Part shown: positions 25,610 through 34,836 of the stretch, in pieces | Layout of the letters: each line of letters starts with the position of its first letter | Numbering within the stretch: position 1 is the first letter of the stretch | The notes under the pieces: model-generated | Told to the model about the DNA's origin: nothing | Seen by the model: the letters and a program-made list of their open reading frames with translations, nothing else | The model's database searches: none | Position numbers and translations under genes: made by a program | Source: Micromonospora sp. NBC_00421 | GTDB lineage: Bacteria > Actinomycetota > Actinomycetes > Mycobacteriales > Micromonosporaceae | Length of the DNA stretch: 64,000 bases | Reading direction: 5' to 3' | Assembly: GCF_036017915.1 (NCBI RefSeq) | Contig: NZ_CP107929.1 | Coordinates: forward strand, 6,313,001-6,377,000

Positions 25610-25739
25610 GCCCGGGATTCCGCTGAGCTATACCGACATCGCCGCCGATATCACCAGCCGGATCAAGGTCGGCGAGTATGAGCCGGGGGCGAAGCTGCCG
25701 TCCTATTCGCAGCTCGCGGACCTCTACTCCGTCTCGTGA
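25608..25739 (+). pseudogene. Truncated GntR-family regulator (DNA-binding start only)
   Basis: ATG 25608 with GGGAGGA upstream gives 43 aa: PLSYTDIAADITSRIKVGEYEPGAKLPSYSQLADLYSVS, then TGA. This is the first part of a GntR winged helix; the recognition helix, wing and effector domain are absent. The 5' end and ribosome site are intact, so a 3' deletion or early stop is likely. It starts 2 bp inside the divergent frameshifted gene and ends 67 bp before a palindromic dispersed repeat. Confidence 0.65.
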
Positions 25740-25806
25740 GGCGGGCGGCTCCTGATCTCGACCGCTCGGGCGGGACCCATTCCGCACCCGCAAGGTCGTG
25801 CTGTAT

Positions 25807-25919
25807 CCCGCTTGGCGATCATGGAGTTGTGGTGCCGACTTTGGGGGTTTTACGGGCGTTCTGTTACCCACCACAACTCCATGATCGGCGAGGCAGCGCT
25901 GGTTGACGAACAGCCGTTC
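25807..25919. repeat. Dispersed 113-bp palindromic repeat, copy 2
   Basis: Copy of 3380-3492 (107/113). Here the internal inverted repeat is perfect: cgatcatggagttgtggtg (25816-25834) against caccacaactccatgatcg (25869-25887) with a 34-nt loop. It lies between the decayed cassette and the 3' end of the histidine kinase gene. Confidence 0.9.
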
Positions 25920-25934
25920 GGGTCAGGAGGCGGG

Positions 25935-27107
25935 TCATCCGGCGGTGGGGAGGGAGACGGTGACCACCAGGCCGCCGTCGGGGCGGGGGGTCGCCCGTAC
26001 CGTCCCGCCGTGCGCCCGCGCCACCGCCCGGACGATGGACAGCCCCAGGCCGAAGCCCCGGTGACCGGCAACCCGCTCCCGGTTGAGCCGGCGGAACGGC
26101 AGGAACATCGTCTCGATCTCGTAGCCGGGCACCACCGGCCCGCTGTTGCTGACCGTCAGGGTGGCCCGGCCGTCGACCACGGCGGTGGTGACCGAGAGCC
26201 AGCCGTCCGCACCGATGTTGTGCCGGACCGCGTTCTCCACCAGGTTCTGGGTGAGCCGTTCCAGCAGGACCGGGTCGCCGACCGTACGGGCCGGGGCCAG
26301 CGACCGGGTGACGCCGAGCGGGGTCGACCGGGCGGTCTGTTCCGCGACGTGACCGGCGATCTCGGCGAGGTCCACCTCGGCGTGTTCGGCGAGTTCGTTC
26401 TCCGAGTCGGCGAGGGTGAGCAGCCCGTCGATCAGCCGCTCGTGGCGTTCGTTGACCGCCAGCAGGGTCTCGCCGAGCTGCCGCAGCTCGGCCGGGGCGT
26501 CCGGGCGGGTGATCGCCAGCTCCACCAGGGACCTGTTGATCGCCAGCGGGGTGCGCAGTTCGTGCGAGGCGTTGGCGACGAAGCGCCGTTGCCCGTCGAA
26601 GGAGCGGTCGAGCCGTTCGAGCATCAGGTCGAAGGTGTCGGCCAACTCCTTCACCTCGTCGGTAGGCCCGGCCAGGGCGATCCGTTCGTGCAGGCCCCGG
26701 CCGGCGCCGTCCGCCCCGGCGATCCGGCGGGCCGTGCCGGTGATCTGCTGCAACGGCTGCAACGCCCGGCCGGCGACCAGCCAGCCGAACGCGACAGCGG
26801 CGATGGTCACCACGGCCAGGGCCACCCCGCCCTGGGTGAGCAGCGAGTCCAGGGCGTCCCGCCGGGCGTCGTCCTGTACCTGCCGGACGAGGTTGCGCAG
26901 GTGCTCGGCCTGCTCGGCGTTGATCTGGGTGCCCTGCGGCAGCGAGATCGACTCCTTGCCGCCCGCCCCGCGCAGGTTGAACCCGAGACCGTGGGCGAGC
27001 CGCTGGTCGACGAGCACGTACGTCACGGCGAGCAGCACGGTGCCGGCGAGCAGGAACAGGCCGCCGTAGATGAGGGTCAGCCGGGCCCGGATGGTCGGTT
27101 TCCTCAT
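25935..27107 (-). CDS. Sensor histidine kinase, two-component system
   Basis: 390 aa. ATG 27107 overlaps the response-regulator stop (ATGA). TM1 ARLTLIYGGLFLLAGTVLLAVTYVLV, extracytoplasmic loop ~35-85, TM2 GGVALAVVTIAAVAFGWLVAG, HAMP ~115-170, phosphoacceptor FVANASHELRTPLAINRSLVE (HisKA), N-box LVENAVRHN, then a G-box HRGFGLGLSIVRAVARAHGG. EnvZ/CutS-type kinase. It probably reports on the envelope stress or compound handled by the divergent MacB-type exporter; this link is inferred from location. Confidence 0.92.
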   Translation of the reverse strand: MRKPTIRARLTLIYGGLFLLAGTVLLAVTYVLVDQRLAHGLGFNLRGAGGKESISLPQGTQINAEQAEHLRNLVRQVQDDARRDALDSLLTQGGVALAVVTIAAVAFGWLVAGRALQPLQQITGTARRIAGADGAGRGLHERIALAGPTDEVKELADTFDLMLERLDRSFDGQRRFVANASHELRTPLAINRSLVELAITRPDAPAELRQLGETLLAVNERHERLIDGLLTLADSENELAEHAEVDLAEIAGHVAEQTARSTPLGVTRSLAPARTVGDPVLLERLTQNLVENAVRHNIGADGWLSVTTAVVDGRATLTVSNSGPVVPGYEIETMFLPFRRLNRERVAGHRGFGLGLSIVRAVARAHGGTVRATPRPDGGLVVTVSLPTAG

Positions 27108-27760
27108 CGGATCTGGTACCCCACCCCGGGTACCGTCTCGATGACCGGTGGGTCGCCGAGCTTGCGCCGCAGCTTCATCACGGTCACCCGCAGCACGTTG
27201 GTCATCGGGTCGATGTGCTCGTCCCAGGCCCGTTCCAGCAGGTCCTCGGCGGAGACCACCGCGCCGTCGGCCCGCAGCAGCTCGGCCAGCACACCGAACT
27301 CCTTGCGGGACAGCGGCACGAAGTGGCCGTCCCGGGTGACCTGCAACCGGGACGGGTCCAGGACGATCCCGGCCCGGGTCAGCTGCGGCGGGACGGCCGG
27401 CCGGGTACGCCGGGTCAGCGCGTGCACCCGGGCGCTCAACTCGACGAACGCGAACGGTTTGGTGAGATAGTCGTCGGCGCCGATGGCCAGGCCGGCGACC
27501 CGTTCCCGGACGGCGGCGGCAGCGGTCAGCATCAGGATCCGGGTGTCCAGCTCGGCGTTGACCAGGGCACGACACACGTCGTCGCCGTGCACCACCGGCA
27601 GGTCCCGGTCGAGCACGACCACGTCGTACCCGTTGACGCCGATCCGTTCCAGGGCCGCGTCGCCGTCGTACGCGACGTCGACCGCGAACGACTCCCGGCG
27701 CAGCCATTCGGCGATCGCGTCCGCGAGCAGCTTCTCGTCCTCGCACACCAGTACGCGCAC
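27104..27760 (-). CDS. OmpR-family response regulator
   Basis: 218 aa. GTG 27760 has GGCGAGGA 7 nt upstream; GTG 27778 is an alternative. Receiver domain VRVLVCEDEKLLADAIAEWL with phosphorylated aspartate in DVVVLDRDLPVVHGD and lysine in DDYLTKPF; C-terminal winged helix LSRKEFGVLAELLRADGAVVSAEDLLERAWDEHIDPMTNVLRVTVMKLRRKLGDPPVIETVPGVGYQI. Likely controls the divergent lipoprotein/HlyD/MacB operon across 126 bp containing gttaacg and ataacc elements. Confidence 0.92.
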   Translation of the reverse strand: MRVLVCEDEKLLADAIAEWLRRESFAVDVAYDGDAALERIGVNGYDVVVLDRDLPVVHGDDVCRALVNAELDTRILMLTAAAAVRERVAGLAIGADDYLTKPFAFVELSARVHALTRRTRPAVPPQLTRAGIVLDPSRLQVTRDGHFVPLSRKEFGVLAELLRADGAVVSAEDLLERAWDEHIDPMTNVLRVTVMKLRRKLGDPPVIETVPGVGYQIR

Positions 27761-27886
27761 CGTTCCATCCTCGCCCACCCGGGATAACCACCGCGTTAAC
27801 GTCGCCGCTTATGCCCTGGATACCGCCTGAGGAGTTGAGTTGTCCCTGATGCCGGCTGTCTGCCGGCCGGAAGGGAGTGACGAACA

Positions 27887-28432
27887 ATGCGACGAAGTCC
27901 GCTGAGCCTGCTCCTCGCCCTGCCCGTGGTGGCGGCCCTGACCCTGACCGGCTGTCAGGCCGACGACTCCGACGACTCCGGGGTGGCCACGGCCGGTGGC
28001 GGTGGCGTGCAGCCCTCGCTCTCCGCCGCCGCCGGGATGAGCGACGAGGAACGTCAGCTCAAGTTCGCCGCGTGCCTGCGGGAACAGGGGCTCGACGTGC
28101 CGGACCCGGAGCCGGGGCAGAAGGGGCCACGGTTCAACTTCGGGTCGGACGTGGACACGGCCAAGGTGCAGGCGGCGCTCCAACAGTGCCGCGAGTACGC
28201 CCCCAACGGCGGGCAGCCCCGGCAGCTCGACGCCGACCAGGTCGAGCAGGTCCGCAAGCTCTCCAAGTGCATGCGGGAGAACGGCGTGCCGAACTTCCCG
28301 GACCCGGCTGCCGACGGGCGGGTCCAGCCCGGCCAGGCCGGCCTCGACCTCAAGGACCCGAAGCTGCGGGCGGCGTTCGACAAGTGCCGGGAGACCGTGC
28401 CCAACCTCGGTAACCGCCGGGGGACGTCATGA
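27887..28432 (+). CDS. Secreted lipoprotein with duplicated Cys motif
   Basis: 181 aa. ATG 27887 after GGGAG. Signal peptide LLLALPVVAALTLTGC with lipobox LTGC, so it is anchored outside the membrane. The mature part contains a tandem pair of related segments, KFAACLREQGLDVPDPE and KLSKCMRENGVPNFPDPA, each followed by a downstream Cys (LQQCREYAPN, FDKCRETVPN). Such proteins commonly precede HlyD/MacB exporters in actinobacteria and might bind the exported or sensed compound; the function is unknown. ATGA overlap with the next gene. Confidence 0.82.
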   Translation: MRRSPLSLLLALPVVAALTLTGCQADDSDDSGVATAGGGGVQPSLSAAAGMSDEERQLKFAACLREQGLDVPDPEPGQKGPRFNFGSDVDTAKVQAALQQCREYAPNGGQPRQLDADQVEQVRKLSKCMRENGVPNFPDPAADGRVQPGQAGLDLKDPKLRAAFDKCRETVPNLGNRRGTS

Positions 28433-29568
28433 GCACCGCGACCCGGCCCGCCGAGGTGGCCGCTGACGATCCGGACGAGCCACCGGCCAGACGTGGGCGC
28501 TGGCGACCCGGATTCCTGCTCGGCGGGGTGGCGGTGCTCGTCGTGGCGGTCGCCGGTGCGGCGGTCACCTTCGCCACCGGTGGCCACGCCGACCGGCCGG
28601 CGTCGGCCGATGGGCGGCCACCGTCGAGCACCCCGGTCACCCGGCAGACCCTGGTCGACCGGGAGACCAAGAACGGCGAGCTGGGGTACGGCACCCCGCG
28701 CGCCCGGGACAGCCGGCTGAACGGCACGGTCACCTGGCTCGCCCCGACCGGCGCGACGGTCAAGCGGGGCAGGACGCTCTACCGGGTCGACGACGAACCG
28801 GTGGTGCTGCTCTACGGCGGTCTGCCGGCGTACCGGATGCTGCGTTCCGGGGTGAGCGGCACCGACGTCAAGCAGTTCGAGCAGAACCTCGCCGCGCTGG
28901 GGCACACCGGCTTCACCGTCGACGAGGACTTCACCTCCGCGACCGCCGACGCGGTCCGGGACTGGCAGGAGGACCTGGGCCTGCCGGAGACCGGCCAGGT
29001 CGAGCCGGCCCGCATCGTCTACGCCCCCGGCGAGGTACGGGTGGAGAGCCACGGCGTCGAGGTGGGGGACACCGTCGGCGCGGGCAAGGCGGTCCTCTCG
29101 ACCACCGGCACCGCCCGGCAGGTCACCTGCACTCTCGACGTCTCAGACCAGCGGCTGGCCCGCAAGGGCGCGGAGGTGACCATCACCCTGCCGGACGGCA
29201 CCCGGAGCACCGGCAAGGTCGACACGGTCGAGACGGTGGTGCAGACCTCGGCAGCATCGACCGGCCAGGAGGCGAAGACCGAGACCAAGATCGAGGTCAC
29301 CGTGACCGGGGACGACCCGAAGGTGCTCGCCGGTTACGACAAGGCGGCGGTGGACGTCGGCTTCGTCGCCTCGGAACGTGCCGACGTGCTCACCGTGCCG
29401 GTCGCGGCGCTGCTCACCCTTGCCGAGGGCGGTTACGGGCTCCAGGTCGTGGAGGAGGCCGGCACCCGGATCGTCGCGGTACGCACCGGGCTCTTCGCGG
29501 ACGGCCGGGTGGAGGTCTCCGGCGAGGGGGTCGCCGACGGGCTGACCGTGGGGATGCCCGGTGACTGA
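28429..29568 (+). CDS. HlyD-like periplasmic adaptor with peptidoglycan-binding domain
   Basis: 379 aa. TM/signal anchor [21 protein letters not shown] (~29-50). First half of a lipoyl-like hairpin ([38 protein letters not shown]), an inserted peptidoglycan-binding_1 domain ([47 protein letters not shown]), then membrane-fusion beta-barrel segments up to [13 protein letters not shown]. This domain order is typical for MacA-type adaptors of Gram-positive bacteria. It connects the MacB-type ABC transporter encoded next to the cell wall. Overlaps both neighbours. Confidence 0.88.
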   Translation: MSTATRPAEVAADDPDEPPARRGRWRPGFLLGGVAVLVVAVAGAAVTFATGGHADRPASADGRPPSSTPVTRQTLVDRETKNGELGYGTPRARDSRLNGTVTWLAPTGATVKRGRTLYRVDDEPVVLLYGGLPAYRMLRSGVSGTDVKQFEQNLAALGHTGFTVDEDFTSATADAVRDWQEDLGLPETGQVEPARIVYAPGEVRVESHGVEVGDTVGAGKAVLSTTGTARQVTCTLDVSDQRLARKGAEVTITLPDGTRSTGKVDTVETVVQTSAASTGQEAKTETKIEVTVTGDDPKVLAGYDKAAVDVGFVASERADVLTVPVAALLTLAEGGYGLQVVEEAGTRIVAVRTGLFADGRVEVSGEGVADGLTVGMPGD

Positions 29569-30283
29569 GCCACCCCGGGTCGCCCAGCCGGACCGCGTGG
29601 TCGAGCTGCGTGACGTGACGAAACGCTACGGCGACACGGTCGCCGCCCTCGGCGGGGTTTCGATGACCGTCGACCGGGGCGCCCTGGTGGCAATCGTCGG
29701 CCCGTCCGGGTCGGGGAAGTCCACCATGCTCAACGTGATCGGCACCCTGGACCGACCCAGTTCGGGCGCGGTCCACATCGACGGGTACGACGCCGCGCGG
29801 CTGTCCGACCGGGAACTGTCCGCGCTGCGCGCCAGCCGGATCGGGTTCGTGTTCCAGCAGTTCCACCTGGCTGCGGGCGTACCACTCGTGGAGAACGTGG
29901 CGGACGGCCTGCTCTATGCCGGGGTGGCCCGGCGGGAGCGGAGGCGGCGGGCGGAGGCGGCGCTGCGACGGGTCGGCCTGGGGCACCGGCTGGAGCACCG
30001 GCCGCACCAGCTCTCCGGCGGAGAGCGGCAGCGGGCGGCGATCGCCCGCGCGGTGGTCGGTGAGCCGCCGCTGCTGCTGGCCGACGAGCCGACCGGCAAC
30101 CTCGACTCCCACTCCGGCGCCGGGGTGATGGAGCTCCTGCACGAGCTGCACGCGGCCGGCACCACGGTCGTGGTCATCACCCACGACCGGGAGATCGCGG
30201 CGAGCCTGCCCCGGCAGGTGCAGATGCGCGACGGGCTGATCGTGGCGGACTCCGCCACGCCGACCGAGGGGGTACCCAGATGA
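29561..30283 (+). CDS. MacB/LolD-type ABC transporter ATP-binding protein
   Basis: 240 aa. GTG 29561 lies inside the end of the adaptor gene. Walker [11 protein letters not shown]-loop [18 protein letters not shown], signature [16 protein letters not shown], Walker [18 protein letters not shown]-loop [11 protein letters not shown]. Pairs with the FtsX-like permease that follows (ATGA overlap). Energises a mechanotransmission-type exporter rather than a classical pore. Confidence 0.93.
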   Translation: MTEPPRVAQPDRVVELRDVTKRYGDTVAALGGVSMTVDRGALVAIVGPSGSGKSTMLNVIGTLDRPSSGAVHIDGYDAARLSDRELSALRASRIGFVFQQFHLAAGVPLVENVADGLLYAGVARRERRRRAEAALRRVGLGHRLEHRPHQLSGGERQRAAIARAVVGEPPLLLADEPTGNLDSHSGAGVMELLHELHAAGTTVVVITHDREIAASLPRQVQMRDGLIVADSATPTEGVPR

Positions 30284-31536
30284 CCACGACACCGCTGCGG
30301 TCGACGGGCGCAGCACGGCGGACCGCTGCCGCGCGGCCGGAACGGCTGCGGCCGGCCCGGCTGAGCCCGCGGGACGTGCTGCGGGTGGGCGGTGTGGGGC
30401 TGCGTACCCGGCCGTTGCGGGCGTTCCTGTCCGCCCTGGGCATCGCCATCGGCATCGCGGCGATGATCAGCGTGGTCGGCATCTCCTCGTCGTCCCGGGC
30501 CGACCTGGACCGGACCCTGGCGGCCCTCGGCACCAACCTGCTCACCGTCGCGCCGGGCAGCACCCTCTTCGGTGCCGACGCCCAGTTGCCGGTCGAGGCG
30601 GTCGGCATGATCAGCCGGATCGGCCCGGTACGTCAGGTGTCGGCCACCGCCCAACTCGCGGACACCCCGGTCTACCGGTCGGACCGGATTCCGGCGGCGG
30701 AGACCAACGGGTTGGGCACCCAGGCGGTGGAGCTGGACCTGCTCGACACCGTCGGCGGCTCGCTGGCCAGCGGGACCTGGCTCAACGAGGCCACCGCGAG
30801 GTATCCGGCGACAGTGCTCGGGTCCGTCGCCGCGGAACGCCTCGGGCTCGGCGCGGCCGGACCGGACATCCAGGTGTACGTCGACGGGCGGCGGTTCACC
30901 GTGATCGGCATCCTGCGGCCGGTCCCGCTCGCCCCGGAAATCGACTCGTCGGCGCTTGTCGGCTGGTCGGCCGCGACCACCTATCTCGGCCTGGACGGGC
31001 ATCCGACCCGGATCTACACCCGCTCGGCCGCGCAGCACGTCGAGGCGGTCCGGGGGGTGCTGGCGGCGACGGCCAACCCGGAGCAGTCCAACGAGATCCA
31101 GGTCTCCCGGCCGTCCGACGCGCTCGCCGCCCAGCAGGCCACCGACGAGGCGTTCACCGGCCTGCTGCTCGGGCTGGGCGCGGTGGCGTTGCTGGTCGGC
31201 GGGGTGGGGGTGGCCAACACCATGGTCATCTCGGTGATCGAGCGGCGGGCCGAGATCGGGTTGCGGCGGTCGCTGGGGGCCACCCGGGGGCAGATCCGGA
31301 CCCAGTTCCTCGCCGAGTCGCTGCTGCTGTCCGCCCTGGGTGGGCTGGGCGGGGTGCTGCTCGGCGGTCTGGTCACCGCCGGTTACGCCAGCTCGCAGGG
31401 GTGGCCGACGGTGGTGCCGCTCTGGGTGGTGGCCGGCGGCATCGGGGCGACCATCGCCATCGGCGCGTTGGCCGGGCTCTACCCGGCGATCCGGGCCAGC
31501 CGGCTCGCACCCACCGAGGCCCTCGCCACCCCGTGA
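30280..31536 (+). CDS. MacB-like FtsX-domain permease
   Basis: 418 aa. TM1 [26 protein letters not shown], a long extracytoplasmic MacB_PCD domain (~70-275), then the FtsX core with three helices: [66 protein letters not shown] and [33 protein letters not shown]. Last gene of the four-gene exporter operon starting at 27887. Candidate substrates: antimicrobial peptides, lipoproteins or macrolides, not decidable. Confidence 0.92.
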   Translation: MTTTPLRSTGAARRTAAARPERLRPARLSPRDVLRVGGVGLRTRPLRAFLSALGIAIGIAAMISVVGISSSSRADLDRTLAALGTNLLTVAPGSTLFGADAQLPVEAVGMISRIGPVRQVSATAQLADTPVYRSDRIPAAETNGLGTQAVELDLLDTVGGSLASGTWLNEATARYPATVLGSVAAERLGLGAAGPDIQVYVDGRRFTVIGILRPVPLAPEIDSSALVGWSAATTYLGLDGHPTRIYTRSAAQHVEAVRGVLAATANPEQSNEIQVSRPSDALAAQQATDEAFTGLLLGLGAVALLVGGVGVANTMVISVIERRAEIGLRRSLGATRGQIRTQFLAESLLLSALGGLGGVLLGGLVTAGYASSQGWPTVVPLWVVAGGIGATIAIGALAGLYPAIRASRLAPTEALATP

Positions 31537-31658
31537 CCGGCCCGCCCCGACTGCCGGATGGCCGGGGCCGGGTGGGTGGCGCCGGCCCGGGTGGTCGGCT
31601 GGCCCGGCGGCCGGTGCGGGATCTCACCGGCCGCCGAGCCAGGGTCGGTCGGCCGGGG

Positions 31659-33512
31659 TCAGCGGCGGCCCACCCGGATCAGCTCCCAGCCCCCCTTCGG
31701 GACGCCGGGCGTCGGGTCGGTCCGCAGGTTCATCGGGTTCGCCATCCCGAGGTAGAGCGTCGGGCCGTCCGCGACCATGGTGCGGACCCCCTGGTTGAGC
31801 GGGTTGCCGAAGCCTCCGGTGTCGACCGCGCGGGCGGGTCGGCCCGGCGCGTCGAACGACCAGAGATCGGCGCCGAAGGTCGGCGGGCTGGTCGCCGCGC
31901 CGGCCGGGGGCGTCGTCGTACCGGCCGGTGGCGTCGGCATCTCACCCTCCAGCGAGATGTACGCGAAGTCCATGGTGCCGACGTAGAGCCGACCACCGGC
32001 CACCGCCATCTTCCAGGCGTACAGGTTGAACGGGTCGCCGAAGCCGGAACCGCCGTAGACCGGGGTGGTGCCGGTGGGTGCCGGGGCCCAGGCGCCGACG
32101 CCGTTGTTCGCGGTCGGATCGAAGGCCGGCAGCGCCGACTCGCCGTAGAGCGTCTCGACCCGTTCGTGCGTGCCGCCGAGGTCCTGGCCCCGGAAGACGG
32201 CGAACGCCCGCTGGGTGTTCTGCACGGTGGCCTGGAGCTGTGCCGGGCTGCGCGGCGGGTACACCGAGAGGTGCAGGGCGGTGGCCTGCAACGGCACGTG
32301 CATGGTGCCCCAGTGGAGCCGGCCGCCGTAGGAGGCGAGGCCGCCGAGGGCGTACGCCCGGCGTACCACCGGGTCCGGCTCGTAGTCGGCGGCCGACCAG
32401 ACCTGCGTCCAGTTGCCGGCGTCCTCCGGGTTGAGGCCGGGTGCGCCGGTGGCCAGCGGCGGGCTCATCCAGATGCTGGCCAGGTCGGCCCGGTCGGTGT
32501 CGTCGGCCGCGTCGGAGCGCGACGCCTGGCCGCCGCCGACGGCCCGCGGCGCCTGCTCGCCGACGTCGGAGTACGACGCCTGCGGGCCGGTGGGGTGGTC
32601 GGGGCGCAGCGGCGGGGCGTCGCCTGTGGCGCGTCCGGCCACCGAGCCGTCCACTATCGCCTTCGGCCAGGTCGAGACGTAGAGCCGACCCTGGTGTTCG
32701 GCGAGGTCGGCGACCTGGGTGGGCAGGTCGGCGACCTCGGTGAAGGTGAACGGGTCGGCACGGTTGCCGGTCCAGCGCAGCACCCGACCCGCCTCGCCGC
32801 CGTTGGCACCCAGGCCGACCCCGGCGTAGAGCACACCTCCGGCCACCACCCAGTGCCTGATGTTCTCGTACGCGGAGAGGTTGGTCGAGCCGAGGTACCG
32901 GCCGGTGACGGTGTCGAAGGCGAACACGTTCACCCCGTCGACCACACTCGGGCCGCCGAGGAGCACGACCCCCTGGTGGGCGGCGGCACTGCGCAGCCCG
33001 GCGGTGGTGTGCAGCAGGTTCGCGTCCGCCGGGGAGGCGGACGTGATGTCGGCGGTGCGCTCGGTGAGCCGCTCGGTGGTCAGGTCGTAGGTGAAGACCT
33101 CGGGGGTGCGGTGGTCGCCGAGGGTGGCCGGCAGGGCCGGGTTGCTCCGGGCCGGCTGGCTCTGGCCGAACTCGCAGACGTAGTCGTCGTTGAGGATCGG
33201 CTCGCGGACCTGGTAACCCTCGGGCTTCAGACAGAGCACGTTCGCCCCGGTGCCGAACCAGAGCCGGTGGCCGGCCTGGGCGAGGCCCCAGACGTACGAC
33301 TGGTTGACCTTGGGCTGGCCCTCCGCACAGGGCGGGCCGGGTGGATAGTCGACACCGATGCCGGCAAAGCATTCATCGGCGGCGGCCTTGGCGAGCAGCC
33401 GTACCGATTCAGGCCGGGTGTCGGCGCTGGCCGGAGTGGCGTGGACGGGCAGCAGGATCAGGATGGCAAATGCGGGCAGCAGTCGCCGGGGCAGGGGTGG
33501 TCGACGTCGCAC
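31659..33512 (-). CDS. Secreted beta-propeller-like protein
   Basis: 617 aa from GTG 33512, which follows AAAGGA at 5-nt spacing (an ATG at 33533 lies upstream without one). Signal peptide LLPAFAILILLPVHATPASA, cleaved before DTRPE. The mature protein has many short strands with repeated phrases of the type GRLYVSTWPK, GRLHWGTMHV, GRLYVGTMDF, PTLYLGMANP and QGVVLLGGPS, spaced 40-70 residues, as in a multi-bladed beta-propeller. N-terminal Cys residues (DECFAGIG, GPPCAEG, NVLCLKPEG, YVCEFGQS) may form disulphides. No catalytic signature recognised. Monocistronic, convergent with the exporter operon. Confidence 0.75.
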   Translation of the reverse strand: MRRRPPLPRRLLPAFAILILLPVHATPASADTRPESVRLLAKAAADECFAGIGVDYPPGPPCAEGQPKVNQSYVWGLAQAGHRLWFGTGANVLCLKPEGYQVREPILNDDYVCEFGQSQPARSNPALPATLGDHRTPEVFTYDLTTERLTERTADITSASPADANLLHTTAGLRSAAAHQGVVLLGGPSVVDGVNVFAFDTVTGRYLGSTNLSAYENIRHWVVAGGVLYAGVGLGANGGEAGRVLRWTGNRADPFTFTEVADLPTQVADLAEHQGRLYVSTWPKAIVDGSVAGRATGDAPPLRPDHPTGPQASYSDVGEQAPRAVGGGQASRSDAADDTDRADLASIWMSPPLATGAPGLNPEDAGNWTQVWSAADYEPDPVVRRAYALGGLASYGGRLHWGTMHVPLQATALHLSVYPPRSPAQLQATVQNTQRAFAVFRGQDLGGTHERVETLYGESALPAFDPTANNGVGAWAPAPTGTTPVYGGSGFGDPFNLYAWKMAVAGGRLYVGTMDFAYISLEGEMPTPPAGTTTPPAGAATSPPTFGADLWSFDAPGRPARAVDTGGFGNPLNQGVRTMVADGPTLYLGMANPMNLRTDPTPGVPKGGWELIRVGRR

Positions 33513-34330
33513 GGGGGTCCTTTCCGCGAACATCCGGATGAGCTGGCGGCAGCCGGGACGGGGTGGGCTGGACCGCTCTCGACCAGGGGGGATGGGGAGT
33601 CGACGTTGCCCATGGAACCGCAGCTGAGAGCAGGGAAATGCATTGACTGATGGGAATTAAAAACCGACACCGATGGTGCTGGCCCGATCGGGGTGGTGTG
33701 GGGCCGGACGGGTGAATTCGGGAGTGGTCCTGCAGTTCCGGGAGCGACGTGGTGACGAGGCTAACGTATTACGACGCCCGTTATCCCGGGAGAACCTGTT
33801 AATGATTTTTAAACCGGCAGGCCTGCTGCCTCAGGCGGAGTCGCTGCCGAACTTGTGCGTGGGGGCGGCCTGGGCGGGTGGGGGGAAGTTGCCGATGAGT
33901 GCAATTTCGGGGTGTCCCGGGCGTTTCGCGGCAGCCGAGTGATGTCGTTCGAGGTAGCCAGGGTTGCGCGCGCGAGCGAGGGGTGGGTGGTCGCGGTGAC
34001 CCCTGGAGTGACCCCACGCGGATTGCGTGCATATTCATTTTCCATAAACTCGGACTATGAATTTGATGACAGTTAATTCATAGTTAACAATCATTACGTT
34101 CGCGTGCTTGGTCACCCACGGTGGGGGGCGGGATGGGACGGCGGGTGCGGAGGCTCGCCCGTGCGATCGATGTGTACGCGTCTTGGTGCCGCGTGACGGT
34201 GGGCCGGTCCGTGGCGGCGGGGTGGGGTAGTGTTTCCAGGCGGGATCTTCCCAGTAACAAAGATTTTATAGGTTTGAATGCTTTAATGCCTCATCATGGG
34301 TGGGAGTCAATCCCTTCCATGGAGGTTCCC
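33513..34330. other. AT-rich gene-poor interval
   Basis: About 800 bp with no convincing gene and far more A+T than the surroundings, especially 33640-33680, 33780-33815, 34035-34110 and 34255-34300. Short ORFs at 33673-33942 (+) and 33809-34045 (-) have no ribosome site, recognisable domain or typical codon use. It may hold promoters of the divergent propeller and DoxX genes, or be a relic of inserted DNA. Confidence 0.6.
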
Positions 34331-34780
34331 ATGAACGTCTCTCGGCTCGGCGGGCCGATCCTGTCCCTGTACCGCATCGTCATCGGCCTGCTGTTCACGC
34401 TGCACGGCCTGTCCTCGGTCTTCGGGTTGTTCGGCGGCAACCCGATGACCGGCAAGGCCGTTCCGGTCGGCACCTGGCCGGGCTGGTGGGCCGCACTGAT
34501 CCAGCTGGTCTGCGGCGCGCTGGTGCTGGCCGGGCTGTTCACCCGGCCCGCCGCGCTGCTCGCGTCCGGCTCGATGGCGTACGCCTACTTCGTGGTGCAC
34601 CAGCCCGAGGGCCTGCTGCCGCTGCGCAACGGGGGCGAGCTGTCGGCGCTCTTCTGCTGGTCGTTCCTGCTGATCGCGGTGCTCGGCCCGGGTGCCTGGG
34701 CGCTCGACACGCTGCTCGCCCGTCAGGGTGCCGACACCGCGCCGGCACCGGTGACCGAGGCGAGCTCGGTGCCGGCCTGA
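34331..34780 (+). CDS. DoxX-family membrane protein
   Basis: 149 aa. ATG 34331 directly after GGAGGT (34321-34326). Four helices: ILSLYRIVIGLLFTLHGLSSVFGLFG, WWAALIQLVCGALVLAGLF, ALLASGSMAYAYFVVH and ELSALFCWSFLLIAVLGPGAWALDTLL. The Arg in the first helix and the N-terminal SLYRIVIGLLFTLHG pattern are typical of DoxX, a family linked to redox or thiol-stress membrane complexes (for example with SodA and SseA in mycobacteria). No such partners adjoin it here. Confidence 0.9.
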   Translation: MNVSRLGGPILSLYRIVIGLLFTLHGLSSVFGLFGGNPMTGKAVPVGTWPGWWAALIQLVCGALVLAGLFTRPAALLASGSMAYAYFVVHQPEGLLPLRNGGELSALFCWSFLLIAVLGPGAWALDTLLARQGADTAPAPVTEASSVPA

Positions 34781-34791
34781 CGCACTGACCG

Positions 34792-34830
34792 GCGTCGCCG
34801 GGGAACCTCGACGAGGTTCCCCGGCGACGC
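34792..34830. terminator. Bidirectional hairpin terminator
   Basis: gcgtcgccggggaacct (34792-34808) pairs perfectly with 34814-34830; the outer bases ctgaccgg/ccggtcag extend the symmetry. It lies between the convergent DoxX and lipoprotein genes, so it can serve both. Confidence 0.85.
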
Positions 34831-34836
34831 GTCCGG

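Noticed and set aside
24384..25740. Intact accessory operon
   Set aside because: Reading the frames shows a nonsense codon, two frameshifts and a truncated regulator, so only the small gene at 24380-24652 is treated as intact.
33809..34045. Possible 78-aa minus-strand gene in the AT-rich island
   Set aside because: No ribosome site or leaderless box, composition rich in Pro/Thr/Ser without a domain, and codon use unlike neighbours.
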